From Acetoanaerobium noterae (GTDB lineage: Bacteria; Bacillota; Clostridia; Peptostreptococcales; Filifactoraceae): 64,000 bases of DNA. The translations under genes were made by a program, and so were the position numbers. How positions within the stretch are numbered: the first letter of the stretch is position 1; every line of letters starts with the position of its first letter. Shown here one piece after another: positions 10,042 through 19,071 of the stretch. The notes beneath the pieces are model-generated. The model worked only from the letters and a program-made list of their open reading frames with translations, did no database searches and was not told the DNA's origin. The stretch covers positions 248,001-312,000 of the forward strand of contig NZ_FUYN01000003.1 in NCBI RefSeq assembly GCF_900168025.1, given 5' to 3'.

Positions 10042-10713
10042 ATGAAAAAGAAAAGTATATTAATTCCAGTTTTGCTTGTAGCTACTGTTATATTTGCAGG
10101 GTGCACTTCACAGCTAGACGTCGTAGCTGATAAATCAATTTCATCATTTGAAAGCGTTATTAATGAGCTTCCTATTGAAGCTGATTCAGAGGATTCTAGT
10201 TGGATTTTAACTGCACCTGATAACAGCGCTAAATTTTTATGGAGCAAGGATTTTTCATCAACAACTGACTATGATGTAAAGCTTGAGTTTGATTCGCAGC
10301 CATTTATAAATGCTGGTCTTGATATTAGCAAGCTTCCTGAAGGAGCTATATATGGAGATAAAATCATTCTAGGTACTGATTTAAGCGATGAGAAATCAAC
10401 TTATAATGGCGAAGCAACTCCTCTTGATTCATATAAAAAAATTGTGGAAAAAAGCAGAGATAGTATAGGTTACCATGTCGCTTTAGATCATTACGGAATT
10501 GACTTAGAGAATGGAAATATGTTTGAGTGGGCAAAGGATATCAGTACAAATGACAAGGATATAGTATTTGTCTTAAATCCTCAGATGTTTATTGATGCTG
10601 GAGTTAATCCTCAGGAAGTAGAAGGCTGGGTATTTGCAAAGGTAGAAACTATGGATAAGGACGGCAAAAAAATTGAAGTTGATAAATTTTTAAAACCTTT
10701 TGATTTAAAATAG
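10042..10713 (+). CDS. Predicted lipoprotein of unknown function
   Basis: 223 residues. An N-terminal Lys-rich segment, hydrophobic helix and lipobox F-A-G-C near residue 20 predict a lipid-anchored exported protein. The remainder is acidic with two similar halves: each contains a run like W-(T)-(A/K)-D and an FI(N/D)AG phrase, so an internal duplication is likely. I do not recognise the family. An ATG at 10030 overlaps AAAGG, so 10042 is preferred. It follows copA by 36 bases and precedes a terminator, so it is probably the last gene of the copper operon; a surface copper role is inference only. Confidence 0.7.
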   Translation: MKKKSILIPVLLVATVIFAGCTSQLDVVADKSISSFESVINELPIEADSEDSSWILTAPDNSAKFLWSKDFSSTTDYDVKLEFDSQPFINAGLDISKLPEGAIYGDKIILGTDLSDEKSTYNGEATPLDSYKKIVEKSRDSIGYHVALDHYGIDLENGNMFEWAKDISTNDKDIVFVLNPQMFIDAGVNPQEVEGWVFAKVETMDKDGKKIEVDKFLKPFDLK

Positions 10714-10772
10714 ACATTCATTGCTATTGATTAGCTAAGTGAGGTATAATCAAAATAATTAATACAGCTTAA

Positions 10773-10800
10773 GTCCCCTTGAAAAAGAGGGGATTTTTCT
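10773..10800 (+). terminator. Rho-independent terminator of the copper operon
   Basis: TCCCCT / AGGGGA stem with a short A-rich loop followed by TTTTT. It separates the copper genes from the two-component system downstream. Confidence 0.8.
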
Positions 10801-10846
10801 TATATTTTATAATATATAAAGCCATTGATGGTTTTTGGAGGTTTTC

Positions 10847-11548
10847 ATGCATAATGTCCAAAGAAAAATACTGGTTGTTGATGATGAAGTTAAAATAGTT
10901 GAGGTTGTTAAGTCATATTTAGAGAAAAACGGCTTTAATGTCATTGAGGCTTATACTGCAAAGGATGCTCTAGACAAATTTGAAAATGAAAATCCTAATC
11001 TTATCATACTTGATTTGATGCTTCCAGATATGAGTGGAGAGGAAATCTGCCAAGCTCTAAGAAAAAAATCAAGGGTTCCAATAATTATGCTTACTGCAAA
11101 AGTCGAAGAAGAGGATTTGCTAAAAGGCCTTAATATAGGAGCTGACGATTATGTAACAAAGCCCTTTAGCCCAAGACAGCTAGTTGCTAGAGTAGAAGCT
11201 GTATTAAGGCGCTCCTCTGATAATATAGCCCCTCTTGCAAATACTTTATCTTTTTACGATGATGAGCTTGCTATAGATGTCTTAAAATATGAGGTCAAAA
11301 AATATGGCGAAATTGTCAGTCTCACACCAAATGAATATAAGCTTCTTCTTACAATGGCAAAATATCCGGATAAAACCTTTACTAGAGATGAGCTCATAAC
11401 AATCAGCCTTGGCGAAAATTTTAATGGCTACGATAGAACTATAGATACTCATATAAAAAATTTAAGGCAAAAAATTGAGCCAGACCCGAAGCATCCTAAA
11501 TATATACTTACTATCCATGGAGTTGGATATAGGTTTGGAATTGAGTAG
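10847..11548 (+). CDS. OmpR-family response regulator
   Basis: 233 residues. The N-terminal receiver has the acidic pair in VVDDE, the phospho-acceptor Asp at about residue 56 in IILDLMLPD, and the switch Lys in VTKPFSP. The C-terminal winged-helix DNA-binding domain includes DTHIKNLRQKIEPDP and IHGVGYRFG. The ATG at 10847 follows GGAGG; a TTG at 10835 lies before that site and is rejected. It is cotranscribed with the sensor kinase that starts 15 bases later. Proximity to the copper genes invites a CusR-like role, but a terminator lies between. Confidence 0.93.
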   Translation: MHNVQRKILVVDDEVKIVEVVKSYLEKNGFNVIEAYTAKDALDKFENENPNLIILDLMLPDMSGEEICQALRKKSRVPIIMLTAKVEEEDLLKGLNIGADDYVTKPFSPRQLVARVEAVLRRSSDNIAPLANTLSFYDDELAIDVLKYEVKKYGEIVSLTPNEYKLLLTMAKYPDKTFTRDELITISLGENFNGYDRTIDTHIKNLRQKIEPDPKHPKYILTIHGVGYRFGIE

Positions 11549-11563
11549 AAAGGTGAGTCTATT

Positions 11564-12958
11564 ATGAAATATAGTTTCAGGACGAAATTATCGCTTTCTT
11601 ATATAGCAGTAGTTTTAGTATCCGTGCTTTTAATCAGTATTATGATGAATCAGCTTCTTGACAAACATTTTAGAGACTATATAATCCAAAATCAAGAGCT
11701 AAAAAATAAAGCTGTTGTAAGTCAGGTAAGTCAGCAGTACAAAGCTGGGGGAATATGGAATACTGAGGCTATTGAAAATATCTGTATAAATGCTCTAGAG
11801 CAAGGAATGATTATAACGGTAAAGGATGTATCTGGAAACACTATATGGGATGCAAGAGCTCATGACAACGCTCAGTGTGAGGAAATTTTATCTGATATGG
11901 CCGATAATATGCATAGCCGTTATCCACATTGGGATGGTAGCTATGTAGAAAATTCCTATCCGATAACCTCTGACTCAGGTGATATCGGAACAGTGACTAT
12001 AGGCTATTATGGTCCATATTATTTTAACGACAGTGACCTTGAGTTTATAAGCACTATAAATAGACTTCTCATGGGAGTAGGTGCATTTTCTTTGGTATTG
12101 TCCTTCTTAGTCGGCTCAATAATGGCTAAAAGGCTAAGCTCTCCAATATCTAGAGTAATAGATACTGCTCAGATGATTTCAAAAGGATATTTTAATGACA
12201 GAATAACTGAAGAGTCTTCGACTATAGAAACTGCCCAGCTAACTGAAACTATTAATAACCTTGCTGAAACCCTTGAGCATCAAGAGATTCTAAGAAAAAG
12301 GCTTACAGGAGATGTCGCCCATGAGTTAAGAACCCCTCTAGCTACTTTGCAAAGTCATATGGAGGCGATGATTGATGGAATATGGGAAGCTGATACGGAA
12401 AGACTGAAAAGCTGTCATGAGGAGATAATTAGAATTAATAGACTTGTAGGAGACTTAGAAAAACTAGCTCGATACGAAAGTGAAAATCTCATTCTGCACA
12501 AAACAAATTTTGATATCTCAAAGCTAATAAGTCAAATTATCAAAAATTTTGAAAATGATTTTGTTGCCAAGAATATAGAGCTTGATTTTGAGGCTAAAGA
12601 GGAAATGATTTTTGCTGATAAGGATAAAATCAGCCAAGTAATAGTAAATCTGCTCTCAAATGCTCACAAATACACACCCTCTGGTGGTGCTGTAGCTATA
12701 AGAATTATAAGTACAGCTGGCAAAACTGAAATCCATATAAAAGATACTGGAAATGGAATCTCTCCTGAGGATTTGCCTATGATTTTTGAACGCTTCTACC
12801 GTGCAGATAAATCTAGGAATAGATTAACAGGAGGAGCTGGAATCGGACTTACAATTACAAAATCAATAGTTGAAGCTCATAAGGGAAGTATACAGGTAAG
12901 CAGTATTGCTTCCAAGGGCTCAGAATTTATAGTAAAATTACCAAAGCAGGCGAGCTAA
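11564..12958 (+). CDS. Sensor histidine kinase
   Basis: 464 residues. A membrane helix at about 10-30, an extracytoplasmic sensor of about 130 residues, a second helix near 165-187, HAMP, HisKA with phospho-accepting His near residue 253 in AHELRTP, and a HATPase_c domain (N box NLLSNAHKY, G1 DTGNG, F box, G2 GGAGIGL). Forms an intact two-component pair with the preceding regulator. The sensor segment holds several His, Asp and Tyr residues but no recognisable copper motif, so the signal is unknown. Confidence 0.93.
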   Translation: MKYSFRTKLSLSYIAVVLVSVLLISIMMNQLLDKHFRDYIIQNQELKNKAVVSQVSQQYKAGGIWNTEAIENICINALEQGMIITVKDVSGNTIWDARAHDNAQCEEILSDMADNMHSRYPHWDGSYVENSYPITSDSGDIGTVTIGYYGPYYFNDSDLEFISTINRLLMGVGAFSLVLSFLVGSIMAKRLSSPISRVIDTAQMISKGYFNDRITEESSTIETAQLTETINNLAETLEHQEILRKRLTGDVAHELRTPLATLQSHMEAMIDGIWEADTERLKSCHEEIIRINRLVGDLEKLARYESENLILHKTNFDISKLISQIIKNFENDFVAKNIELDFEAKEEMIFADKDKISQVIVNLLSNAHKYTPSGGAVAIRIISTAGKTEIHIKDTGNGISPEDLPMIFERFYRADKSRNRLTGGAGIGLTITKSIVEAHKGSIQVSSIASKGSEFIVKLPKQAS

Positions 12959-12973
12959 AGCTCCCTGCTTTTT
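12943..12973 (+). terminator. Rho-independent terminator of the two-component operon
   Basis: Stem AAGCAGG-C-GAGC / GCTC-CCTGCTT with a TAAA loop and TTTTT tail. The kinase stop codon lies inside the loop, so the hairpin overlaps the end of the coding region. Confidence 0.88.
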
Positions 12974-12998
12974 CATTTTATAGGTATAATCATATAGT

Positions 12999-14345
12999 TT
13001 AGCCATTAAGCATTAGCTTAATATAATTTTTTGAAGCTTTCACTGCTCCAAAGCCTATTCTTAGCACATTCATAAGACCAAATTTTTTGAGCATTTTTGT
13101 ATTGCCATTTACAAATAAATTCACATACAGATAGGTTATCATAAGCTCATAATAGTATCTCCTGACACTTATTTTAGATGGCTTTATAATAAGCTGTCCA
13201 AAGCTCCATTTTTCATAATCTACAGCGCTAAATAGCAGTCTATCTTTATACTCTTCATATAAAGGTAGTCCTGGAAACGGCGTAAGTGGATTGATGGTTG
13301 TTATTTGAGGTCTTATTTTCTTAATATGGGCTCTAAAGTTTTTAAAATCATCTTTATCCCAATCAGGATGAGCCATAAATGAAGCCCATACATCTATATC
13401 CAGTTCATTTAGTATTATAGAGGCTTTAAAGTTTTCGCTAGAAGTAATTTTTTTATTATAGTTCATAAGCTCTTCATCCTTAAAGGTTTCATAACCTATG
13501 AGAATTGCCCTAAGTCCCAGTCTTACAAATTCCTTTAGTAAATCCTGGGTTTCTATTACTCCTTTTACTGAGCCGTAGATTATGTAATTCTTTTTTAGAT
13601 CAAGCTCCTTAATAATATCTAGAAAGCTAGAGAGCTTTTGTCTGCTTGATAAAAAATCGTTGTCTATGAACATTATTGTAGATTCTGTGATGGCATTTAG
13701 GTCAGCTATAGTTATGTCCCTATCTATCTGAATTTCTTTATATCCCTCTATCCTCCATCGGAGACAGAAATTGCATCTACTTTCACAGCCTAAGCCATAC
13801 TCCATTATAGCTGCAGGTCTATATCCAAAATAGGAATAGTAGGCTCTGTATTTCAAGGTACTGGCTCTGTTTGGGAGCATATATTCATTGTTTCCCTTTG
13901 GAAAGCTATCTTTGAATGAATTTTCTTTTTGGTACACTCCTTCTATATTGCTGTCGTTATTTAAAAACTTAATCAAATTATCTTTTGTAGTATAGTTAAA
14001 TACATAATCTATGCTAGGCTCAAAAAAACTCTCTGGACTAAGCAGAGCCTGAGTTCCTCCTACAAAAGTTATTATATTGCTATTACATGCCTTTATTTTA
14101 TTACTTAGCTCAATAACCTTCAGTACGTCTATGCAAAGACTCGTAATTCCTACTCTATCTGGCTCAAAATCTAGAATTTTTTCTTCTATAGAAAGCTTTT
14201 CAATCATCATATCAAAAATCTCTACAGTGTGGTTTTGCTCAAATACACTATAAATCATTTCTAAACCAAGGGGCTCGGAAAACATAAAGTTGCTTAAGGT
14301 TATTGCTTGTTTTATTCTAGGTGGTCTTACAAGTAAAATTTTCAT
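12999..14345 (-). CDS. Radical SAM protein with N-terminal cobalamin-binding-like domain (fourth of operon)
   Basis: 448 residues. The N-terminal 150 residues form a B12-binding-type Rossmann domain (MKILLVRPPR opening, VGITSLCIDV), without the DxHxxG base-off motif. The radical SAM cluster motif C-x3-C-x2-C is at C187, C191 and C194. The C-terminal 100 residues lie beyond the core barrel. The opening shares an 'EPLxLE' phrase with two other radical SAM genes of this operon, so these are paralogues. BchE/P-methylase-like relatives do methylations or cyclisations. Last gene of the operon; substrate unknown. Confidence 0.88.
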   Translation of the reverse strand: MKILLVRPPRIKQAITLSNFMFSEPLGLEMIYSVFEQNHTVEIFDMMIEKLSIEEKILDFEPDRVGITSLCIDVLKVIELSNKIKACNSNIITFVGGTQALLSPESFFEPSIDYVFNYTTKDNLIKFLNNDSNIEGVYQKENSFKDSFPKGNNEYMLPNRASTLKYRAYYSYFGYRPAAIMEYGLGCESRCNFCLRWRIEGYKEIQIDRDITIADLNAITESTIMFIDNDFLSSRQKLSSFLDIIKELDLKKNYIIYGSVKGVIETQDLLKEFVRLGLRAILIGYETFKDEELMNYNKKITSSENFKASIILNELDIDVWASFMAHPDWDKDDFKNFRAHIKKIRPQITTINPLTPFPGLPLYEEYKDRLLFSAVDYEKWSFGQLIIKPSKISVRRYYYELMITYLYVNLFVNGNTKMLKKFGLMNVLRIGFGAVKASKNYIKLMLNG

Positions 14346-14354
14346 AGGGCACTC

Positions 14355-15677
14355 CTAAAATATATTTGGGGTTATTCTTCTTTTTATCTGCTCTCTGTAG
14401 TAGAGATTTACAATGGTGTTAAACAGATATTTATGTGGCATTTTAAGCATTTCTCTTCTTAATATATTCCTTTTTATTATAGATTTAAAGGTAAAGAGGT
14501 TTTCATAAAGCTCCCAGTATACTGCTGTAAGCTCATCTGGTGTCATATTCTGGGGCTTATATACTGCACTTGTTCCGTCATAGGAATAGATGTCTTTATT
14601 TACTAGCCTTCCTGCCTTTTCTATCTGCTCAAAAAATCTTGTTCCAGGAAAAGGTGTGAGTATATAAAATCTAGGTACTGAAATTTTGTTCTTCTCTATA
14701 AAGTCCTTAGTTTTTCTTATAGACTCAAGAGTATCTCCTTCAGCTCCCACTACCATTTCAGTTGATACATCTATGCCATGCTTTCTTATGTTTTGGATTA
14801 GGTAATCATAGTCACTAGGTTTTGCCCAGCTTTTGTCCATTTTATCTAGACTCTCTTTAGTTATGCTCTCAAGTCCAAAGCTAAGAGTTTGGCAGCCACT
14901 TTTATAAAGCTTTTGGAGTAAGTCATTATCATGACCTATGGTAATCTCGCACTGACTCATCCAGGTTACATTTAGCTCTATAAAGGTATCTAGCAGTTTA
15001 TGAAGATAATCTCTATCAGAAAATATATTGTCATCAAGCAGCAGAATTTTTTTGAAGCCTAAATCTTTAATTTGCTTTATATCTCTTACTACCTCTTCTA
15101 GAGGCCTTTTTATATATCTCCCTTTGTAAAGGCAAGACACTGAACAAAAGCTACAAGAATTCGGACATCCTCTTCCTGCTTGAACTGGAAGAAAGTCTCC
15201 TATTTTTTTACCCTTTAGGAGGTCAAACCTTGGCATTGGAGTAGAAAAATATCCATTTGGAAGTGGTTTTTCATAGATTTCTTTTAACCTGCCACTGCAA
15301 AAATCAGAAAGTACCTCTTCCCATATCAGCTCTGCATCTCCTACTACCACACTATCCGAGTAGTTAGCGGCTTCTAGTGGCATTATGCTAGCCATATATC
15401 CCCCAAGTATCACTTTCTTTCCTTTTTTTCTAAATTCCTTGGCTATATCTATAGATCTAATCACCCCATGCCCCATAGTGCTGATTCCTATTAAGTCAGC
15501 ATCTGTATCAAAAGGGATGTCCTCTATGACCTCATATATCAGCTCCACCTCCCAGTCCTTAGGTGTAAGAGCTGCAAGCAGTGGCAGTGACAATCCAACA
15601 AAATAGAGTCTTGATTTTTTGACCACTGTTTTGTCTTTTTGATATGGGCTAGGTTGTATCAGTAATAGTTTTTTCAT
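14355..15677 (-). CDS. Cobalamin-type radical SAM protein, second subfamily (third of operon)
   Basis: 440 residues with a B12-binding-like domain (ADLIGISTMGHGV, VILGGYMASIMP) and radical SAM CxxxCxxC at C171, C175 and C178 in GCPNSCSFC. Unlike its neighbours it opens with the phrase SLPLLAALTP, seen in the HpnJ/HpnP-like group of B12-radical SAM proteins, so it belongs to a different branch. It sits 9 bases before the next gene and 1 base after the previous one, in a tightly packed operon. Reaction unknown; SAM-dependent methylation or C-C chemistry is plausible. Confidence 0.88.
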   Translation of the reverse strand: MKKLLLIQPSPYQKDKTVVKKSRLYFVGLSLPLLAALTPKDWEVELIYEVIEDIPFDTDADLIGISTMGHGVIRSIDIAKEFRKKGKKVILGGYMASIMPLEAANYSDSVVVGDAELIWEEVLSDFCSGRLKEIYEKPLPNGYFSTPMPRFDLLKGKKIGDFLPVQAGRGCPNSCSFCSVSCLYKGRYIKRPLEEVVRDIKQIKDLGFKKILLLDDNIFSDRDYLHKLLDTFIELNVTWMSQCEITIGHDNDLLQKLYKSGCQTLSFGLESITKESLDKMDKSWAKPSDYDYLIQNIRKHGIDVSTEMVVGAEGDTLESIRKTKDFIEKNKISVPRFYILTPFPGTRFFEQIEKAGRLVNKDIYSYDGTSAVYKPQNMTPDELTAVYWELYENLFTFKSIIKRNILRREMLKMPHKYLFNTIVNLYYREQIKRRITPNIF

Positions 15678-15678
15678 A

Positions 15679-17040
15679 TTAACCTCTTATTATCTTTGAT
15701 AAATACTGTAAGCTTACTCTTTGACTGCCTTTTAGCATTTTTAGATTTTCTTTAAGACCATATTTTTTGAGCAGTCTAATTGAATTTGCTGGTCTCATTA
15801 TGACTTTATAGTAGCTTATAAGCATTTGGCTGTAAAATTCTCTCACACTCAAATGCTGAGGTTTCAATATCACGTGAGCCATGTCAAACATTTCATAGCT
15901 TTCTCTTTTTACGAGTAGCTTTTTTTCATAATCCTTGAATATCTCCGTTCCTGGGATGGGAGTAAGAGGCTGCAAATTTACGAATGTGATTTTCATATCC
16001 TTTAGCCAGTTTGTAAGATTTCTAAAATCTTGCTTATTAAAATCCATAGGAAGAATCAAGGTTGCATAAAGCTCTATATCCAGCTCTCTTAGAATCTCAA
16101 TGCAGGCTTCGTTTATTTGGACAGTAGTTTTTTTGTTATAGCTATCTAAATCAGTTTTTCTTATGGATTCTATCCCTACTATAACTGCTCTTAGTCCCAC
16201 TTTTTTGAGCTCACTTATCAGCTCCTTGTTGTTTGCTATAAAATCAGCTCTTCCATACACTAGGTAGTTTTTCTCGATGTTATTTTCTTTTATCAGCGCT
16301 ATAAATTTCTTCAGCCTATCTTCATTGTAAAGAAAATCATCATCTACTATATATATTTCTTTTTCAGGTATTTTTGATATTTCAGCTACCACATCTTCTA
16401 TATCCCTAGCATAATATTTTCCAGAAGTTATTTCTTTGCAAAAACAAAAACTGCAATTATATGGGCATCCATATGAGGTCTTAATAAGAGCGCAGGGATT
16501 ATGAAACATATAGTAATAATCCTTTTTGTAGTTTTCTACTGACTTTCTATCAGGGTGCTTGTAGGAGTAATTATAGGGCTGATTTTCTATAGCTTTAATT
16601 CTTTCATCTATTATAGCTTTATCTTGATTTTTTACTGCTCCCTCAAGCACAGCATTAAAGCAAGCTATGCCATTTTTTCTAAATATAAAATCTATGCTTT
16701 CATCGAGAAAATCATCACCTACTACCTCAGCATGAACTCCTCCTACAGCTGTTTTTGTATTTGGATTATACAGCTTTACTTTCCTAGCCATCTGCTTTAT
16801 GGTTCTCACATGGGTTATATATCCTGTAAAGCCTACAAAATCTGGCTTCTCCTCTAGTAATATTTGTTCAAAGGTTTTTTTCTCTAAAATAAAATCGTAT
16901 ATTTTAACAGTTACTTCATCAGCTAAACCCTCTGGTACGTTGGATACTAGGTACTCCAGCTCCAACGGCTCGCAAATCATAACATGCTGAAGCCCTATTG
17001 TTTCTTTATCTGGTTTTGGCCTAATGAGTAGAGCCTTCAT
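15679..17040 (-). CDS. Radical SAM protein with cobalamin-binding-like domain (second of operon)
   Basis: 453 residues. N-terminal Rossmann domain with CEPLELEYL, GFTGYITHVRT and VGGVHAEV; cluster cysteines C192, C196 and C199 in GCPYNCSFC. It is closest within the operon to the protein at 17644-19071 (shared GCPYxCSFC, the IxDDxFL strand and the GIESIRKTDL region), which suggests duplication. It overlaps the methyltransferase gene by four bases (ATGA), so the two are translationally coupled. Confidence 0.88.
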   Translation of the reverse strand: MKALLIRPKPDKETIGLQHVMICEPLELEYLVSNVPEGLADEVTVKIYDFILEKKTFEQILLEEKPDFVGFTGYITHVRTIKQMARKVKLYNPNTKTAVGGVHAEVVGDDFLDESIDFIFRKNGIACFNAVLEGAVKNQDKAIIDERIKAIENQPYNYSYKHPDRKSVENYKKDYYYMFHNPCALIKTSYGCPYNCSFCFCKEITSGKYYARDIEDVVAEISKIPEKEIYIVDDDFLYNEDRLKKFIALIKENNIEKNYLVYGRADFIANNKELISELKKVGLRAVIVGIESIRKTDLDSYNKKTTVQINEACIEILRELDIELYATLILPMDFNKQDFRNLTNWLKDMKITFVNLQPLTPIPGTEIFKDYEKKLLVKRESYEMFDMAHVILKPQHLSVREFYSQMLISYYKVIMRPANSIRLLKKYGLKENLKMLKGSQRVSLQYLSKIIRG

Positions 17041-17654
17041 TTTTCCACCTTTCTAAGAGAATATACCGCAATTGTTGGCATATATGGTCTTAGCTTAATT
17101 ACTTCTCTTTTTTCTATGTCAAAATAATCCTTGATTAGCATTTTGAATTCCTTATCGCTAGGGTAAGATGCTGGCCCAGTACTTAGCTTTACAAACAAAA
17201 GTATGAGCCTATCAAGAAAGGTATTTCCACTTGCAAATGCAAAAATAGCTCTTCCTTCCTCTTTTAAAAGCTCATTGATTTGCTTTAGTATATCTCGTTT
17301 TGAATTATAGTATGGGAGAGAATGTGTACAAGTGATTATATTAAATCTAGTTTCTATTTTATCTAGACTGCTCACATCAAGCTTATAATGAGTCACCTTA
17401 GGATTTTTTAGCTTAGATACCTCTATCATTTTCTCAGAAAAATCTAAGCCATGCCTTTCGATATTATTAATATCTTGTAGCTCATAAAGTAGTTCCCCTA
17501 CTCCACAGCCTATATCCAAAAGTGAAGCCTCTTCTTTTATATAAAGCTCTTCTATAAGCTTTTTAACTTTATTTCTAGTTGGTCCTAGAGAATATTTCTG
17601 CACCCATAGCTTATGATAATGCTTTGCCCAAAAATCCCAAATTTTACTTTTCAT
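17037..17654 (-). CDS. Class I SAM-dependent methyltransferase in the radical SAM operon
   Basis: 205 residues. Motif I LLDIGCGVGE near residue 41, acidic loop HGLDFSE, and motif post-I/II SLPYYN and FAFASGN. Methyltransf_11/25 type. Start overlaps the upstream radical SAM gene by 11 bases and its own end overlaps the next, so it is embedded in the operon and probably acts on the same product, as an O-, N- or C-methylase. Substrate unknown. Confidence 0.85.
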   Translation of the reverse strand: MKSKIWDFWAKHYHKLWVQKYSLGPTRNKVKKLIEELYIKEEASLLDIGCGVGELLYELQDINNIERHGLDFSEKMIEVSKLKNPKVTHYKLDVSSLDKIETRFNIITCTHSLPYYNSKRDILKQINELLKEEGRAIFAFASGNTFLDRLILLFVKLSTGPASYPSDKEFKMLIKDYFDIEKREVIKLRPYMPTIAVYSLRKVEK

Positions 17655-19071
17655 AATTTCCTCTTATCATTTTTCTAATTCTCTTAGATTTTATTAACCT
17701 TAGATGACATAGGTAAAACAAAGTATAAAATAGCCACTTTGGTAGCTTCGATTTGAGCACCAAATGAAGAAAATCAAATTTTCTTGGATCAGTTTCTATA
17801 AGCTCATGCTTTCTTAATTCGTAATCTAAAGTTCCTTTTAACGGAGTCATTATAGAAATAGTGTAAAGGTCTAAATCTAGCTTTTTAATATATTTGTAAA
17901 GCCTTAAAAAATCTTTTATTTCATATGCAGGATCGACTATAAAAAGTGCTGTAAGCTCTATAGCTTCTTTTTTTAAGATGTTTACAGCTTTTTGATAAAT
18001 ATTTGCAGTCTGACCTTTATTATATTCGCTTAGCATACTTTCATCTTCTGATTCAAAGCCAACTATAACCTCATCTATCCCCCAGGATTTAAGTTCGCTC
18101 ATCAAGTCTTCGTTTTCAACTATAAAATCAGCTCTAAGATATATAATTAAGCTTTTATTTAGATACTCATTTTTTGCATTAACAATAAAATCAAGAGCAT
18201 CCTCTCTAGCTATAAAAAAGCTATCATCTATAACCCAGATATAGCTTGAGTCTATTTCCTTGATTTCACTTATAAGTCTTTTGTAATCAGGTTTAAGATA
18301 GATTCCATTGTTTAGAAGTCTGCAATAACAAAAACTACAGCTATATGGGCATCCATGGCTTGACTTTACTAGAGCTACCTGAGTCTTATCAATATATCTT
18401 GTCTGTGATTTTATGTCATTAAATACCAGTCTATCTGGAAAAATGTTTTCACTTTTTATCAATACGTCATCTTGCCCTAGTTGCCAAGAATCAGTCAGCT
18501 TATCGTAAATATCTACACCTTTTCGAAAATAATTGCTCTTAAATTCTTTATTATTTATATCTTTATTATTTATATCTTTATTATTTATATATTTATTATT
18601 TATATCTTTATTATTTATATCTTTATTATTTATATCTTTATTATTTATATCTTTATTATCTTCTTTTTCATAATCTATTTCTAAATCTATAGCTGTTTTT
18701 ATAAAGGTTCTAAATGTCTCTAAGCTTTGAGAAAAATATACGTAGTCAATCCCTTCAGTTCTAAATACTTCACGATTGAGCTGAGCATGGACTCCAGAGA
18801 CCATGATTTTTACAGTGGGATATTTATTCTTGTAGGCTTTAGCTTTGCTTATTATTAAATTTTCAGCTACGTTGTAGCCAGTTAAAATTACTAAATCCGG
18901 TATAGCTCCTTTAGGCTTATCTAGCTTGAATTTATCATCTACAATATAGGAGGTTATTTTCTCCTGCATTAATATAGCCTGGATATACATGAGCTCAAGC
19001 GGTTCAGTCACTATAGGCTCAAAGAATGAAAATATGGTTTTTTCTCTTACTTTTTCTAAAAAAACTATCAT
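17644..19071 (-). CDS. Radical SAM protein with cobalamin-binding-like domain and a 5-residue repeat linker (first of operon)
   Basis: 475 residues. N-terminal Rossmann domain (TEPLELMYI, LVILTGYNVAEN, MVSGVHAQL), then seven tandem [D/Y]INNK units at about 141-175, then the radical SAM domain with C241, C245 and C248 in GCPYSCSFC. The repeat lies exactly at the domain junction, where length change should be tolerated. Start overlaps the upstream gene by four bases (ATGA). Paralogue of the protein at 15679-17040. Reaction unknown. Confidence 0.87.
   Translation of the reverse strand: MIVFLEKVREKTIFSFFEPIVTEPLELMYIQAILMQEKITSYIVDDKFKLDKPKGAIPDLVILTGYNVAENLIISKAKAYKNKYPTVKIMVSGVHAQLNREVFRTEGIDYVYFSQSLETFRTFIKTAIDLEIDYEKEDNKDINNKDINNKDINNKDINNKYINNKDINNKDINNKEFKSNYFRKGVDIYDKLTDSWQLGQDDVLIKSENIFPDRLVFNDIKSQTRYIDKTQVALVKSSHGCPYSCSFCYCRLLNNGIYLKPDYKRLISEIKEIDSSYIWVIDDSFFIAREDALDFIVNAKNEYLNKSLIIYLRADFIVENEDLMSELKSWGIDEVIVGFESEDESMLSEYNKGQTANIYQKAVNILKKEAIELTALFIVDPAYEIKDFLRLYKYIKKLDLDLYTISIMTPLKGTLDYELRKHELIETDPRKFDFLHLVLKSKLPKWLFYTLFYLCHLRLIKSKRIRKMIRGNYEK
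18547..18651. repeat. Seven-copy 15-bp tandem repeat inside a radical SAM gene
   Basis: Unit TTATTATTTATATCT on the plus strand, seven copies, one with a single-base change (encoding Y instead of D). It keeps frame because the unit is a multiple of three and adds five residues per copy. A likely slipped-strand length-variable locus. Confidence 0.9.

Noticed and set aside
18547-18651. CRISPR array
   Set aside because: The units are contiguous 15-bp copies without spacers and lie in a coding frame; no cas genes are present.
18481-18684. Plus-strand hydrophobic reading frame of repeated Phe-Ile-Ile-Tyr-Ile
   Set aside because: It is the antisense of the 15-bp repeat in the radical SAM gene, has no ribosome binding site or family, and its periodic hydrophobicity comes from the repeat alone.
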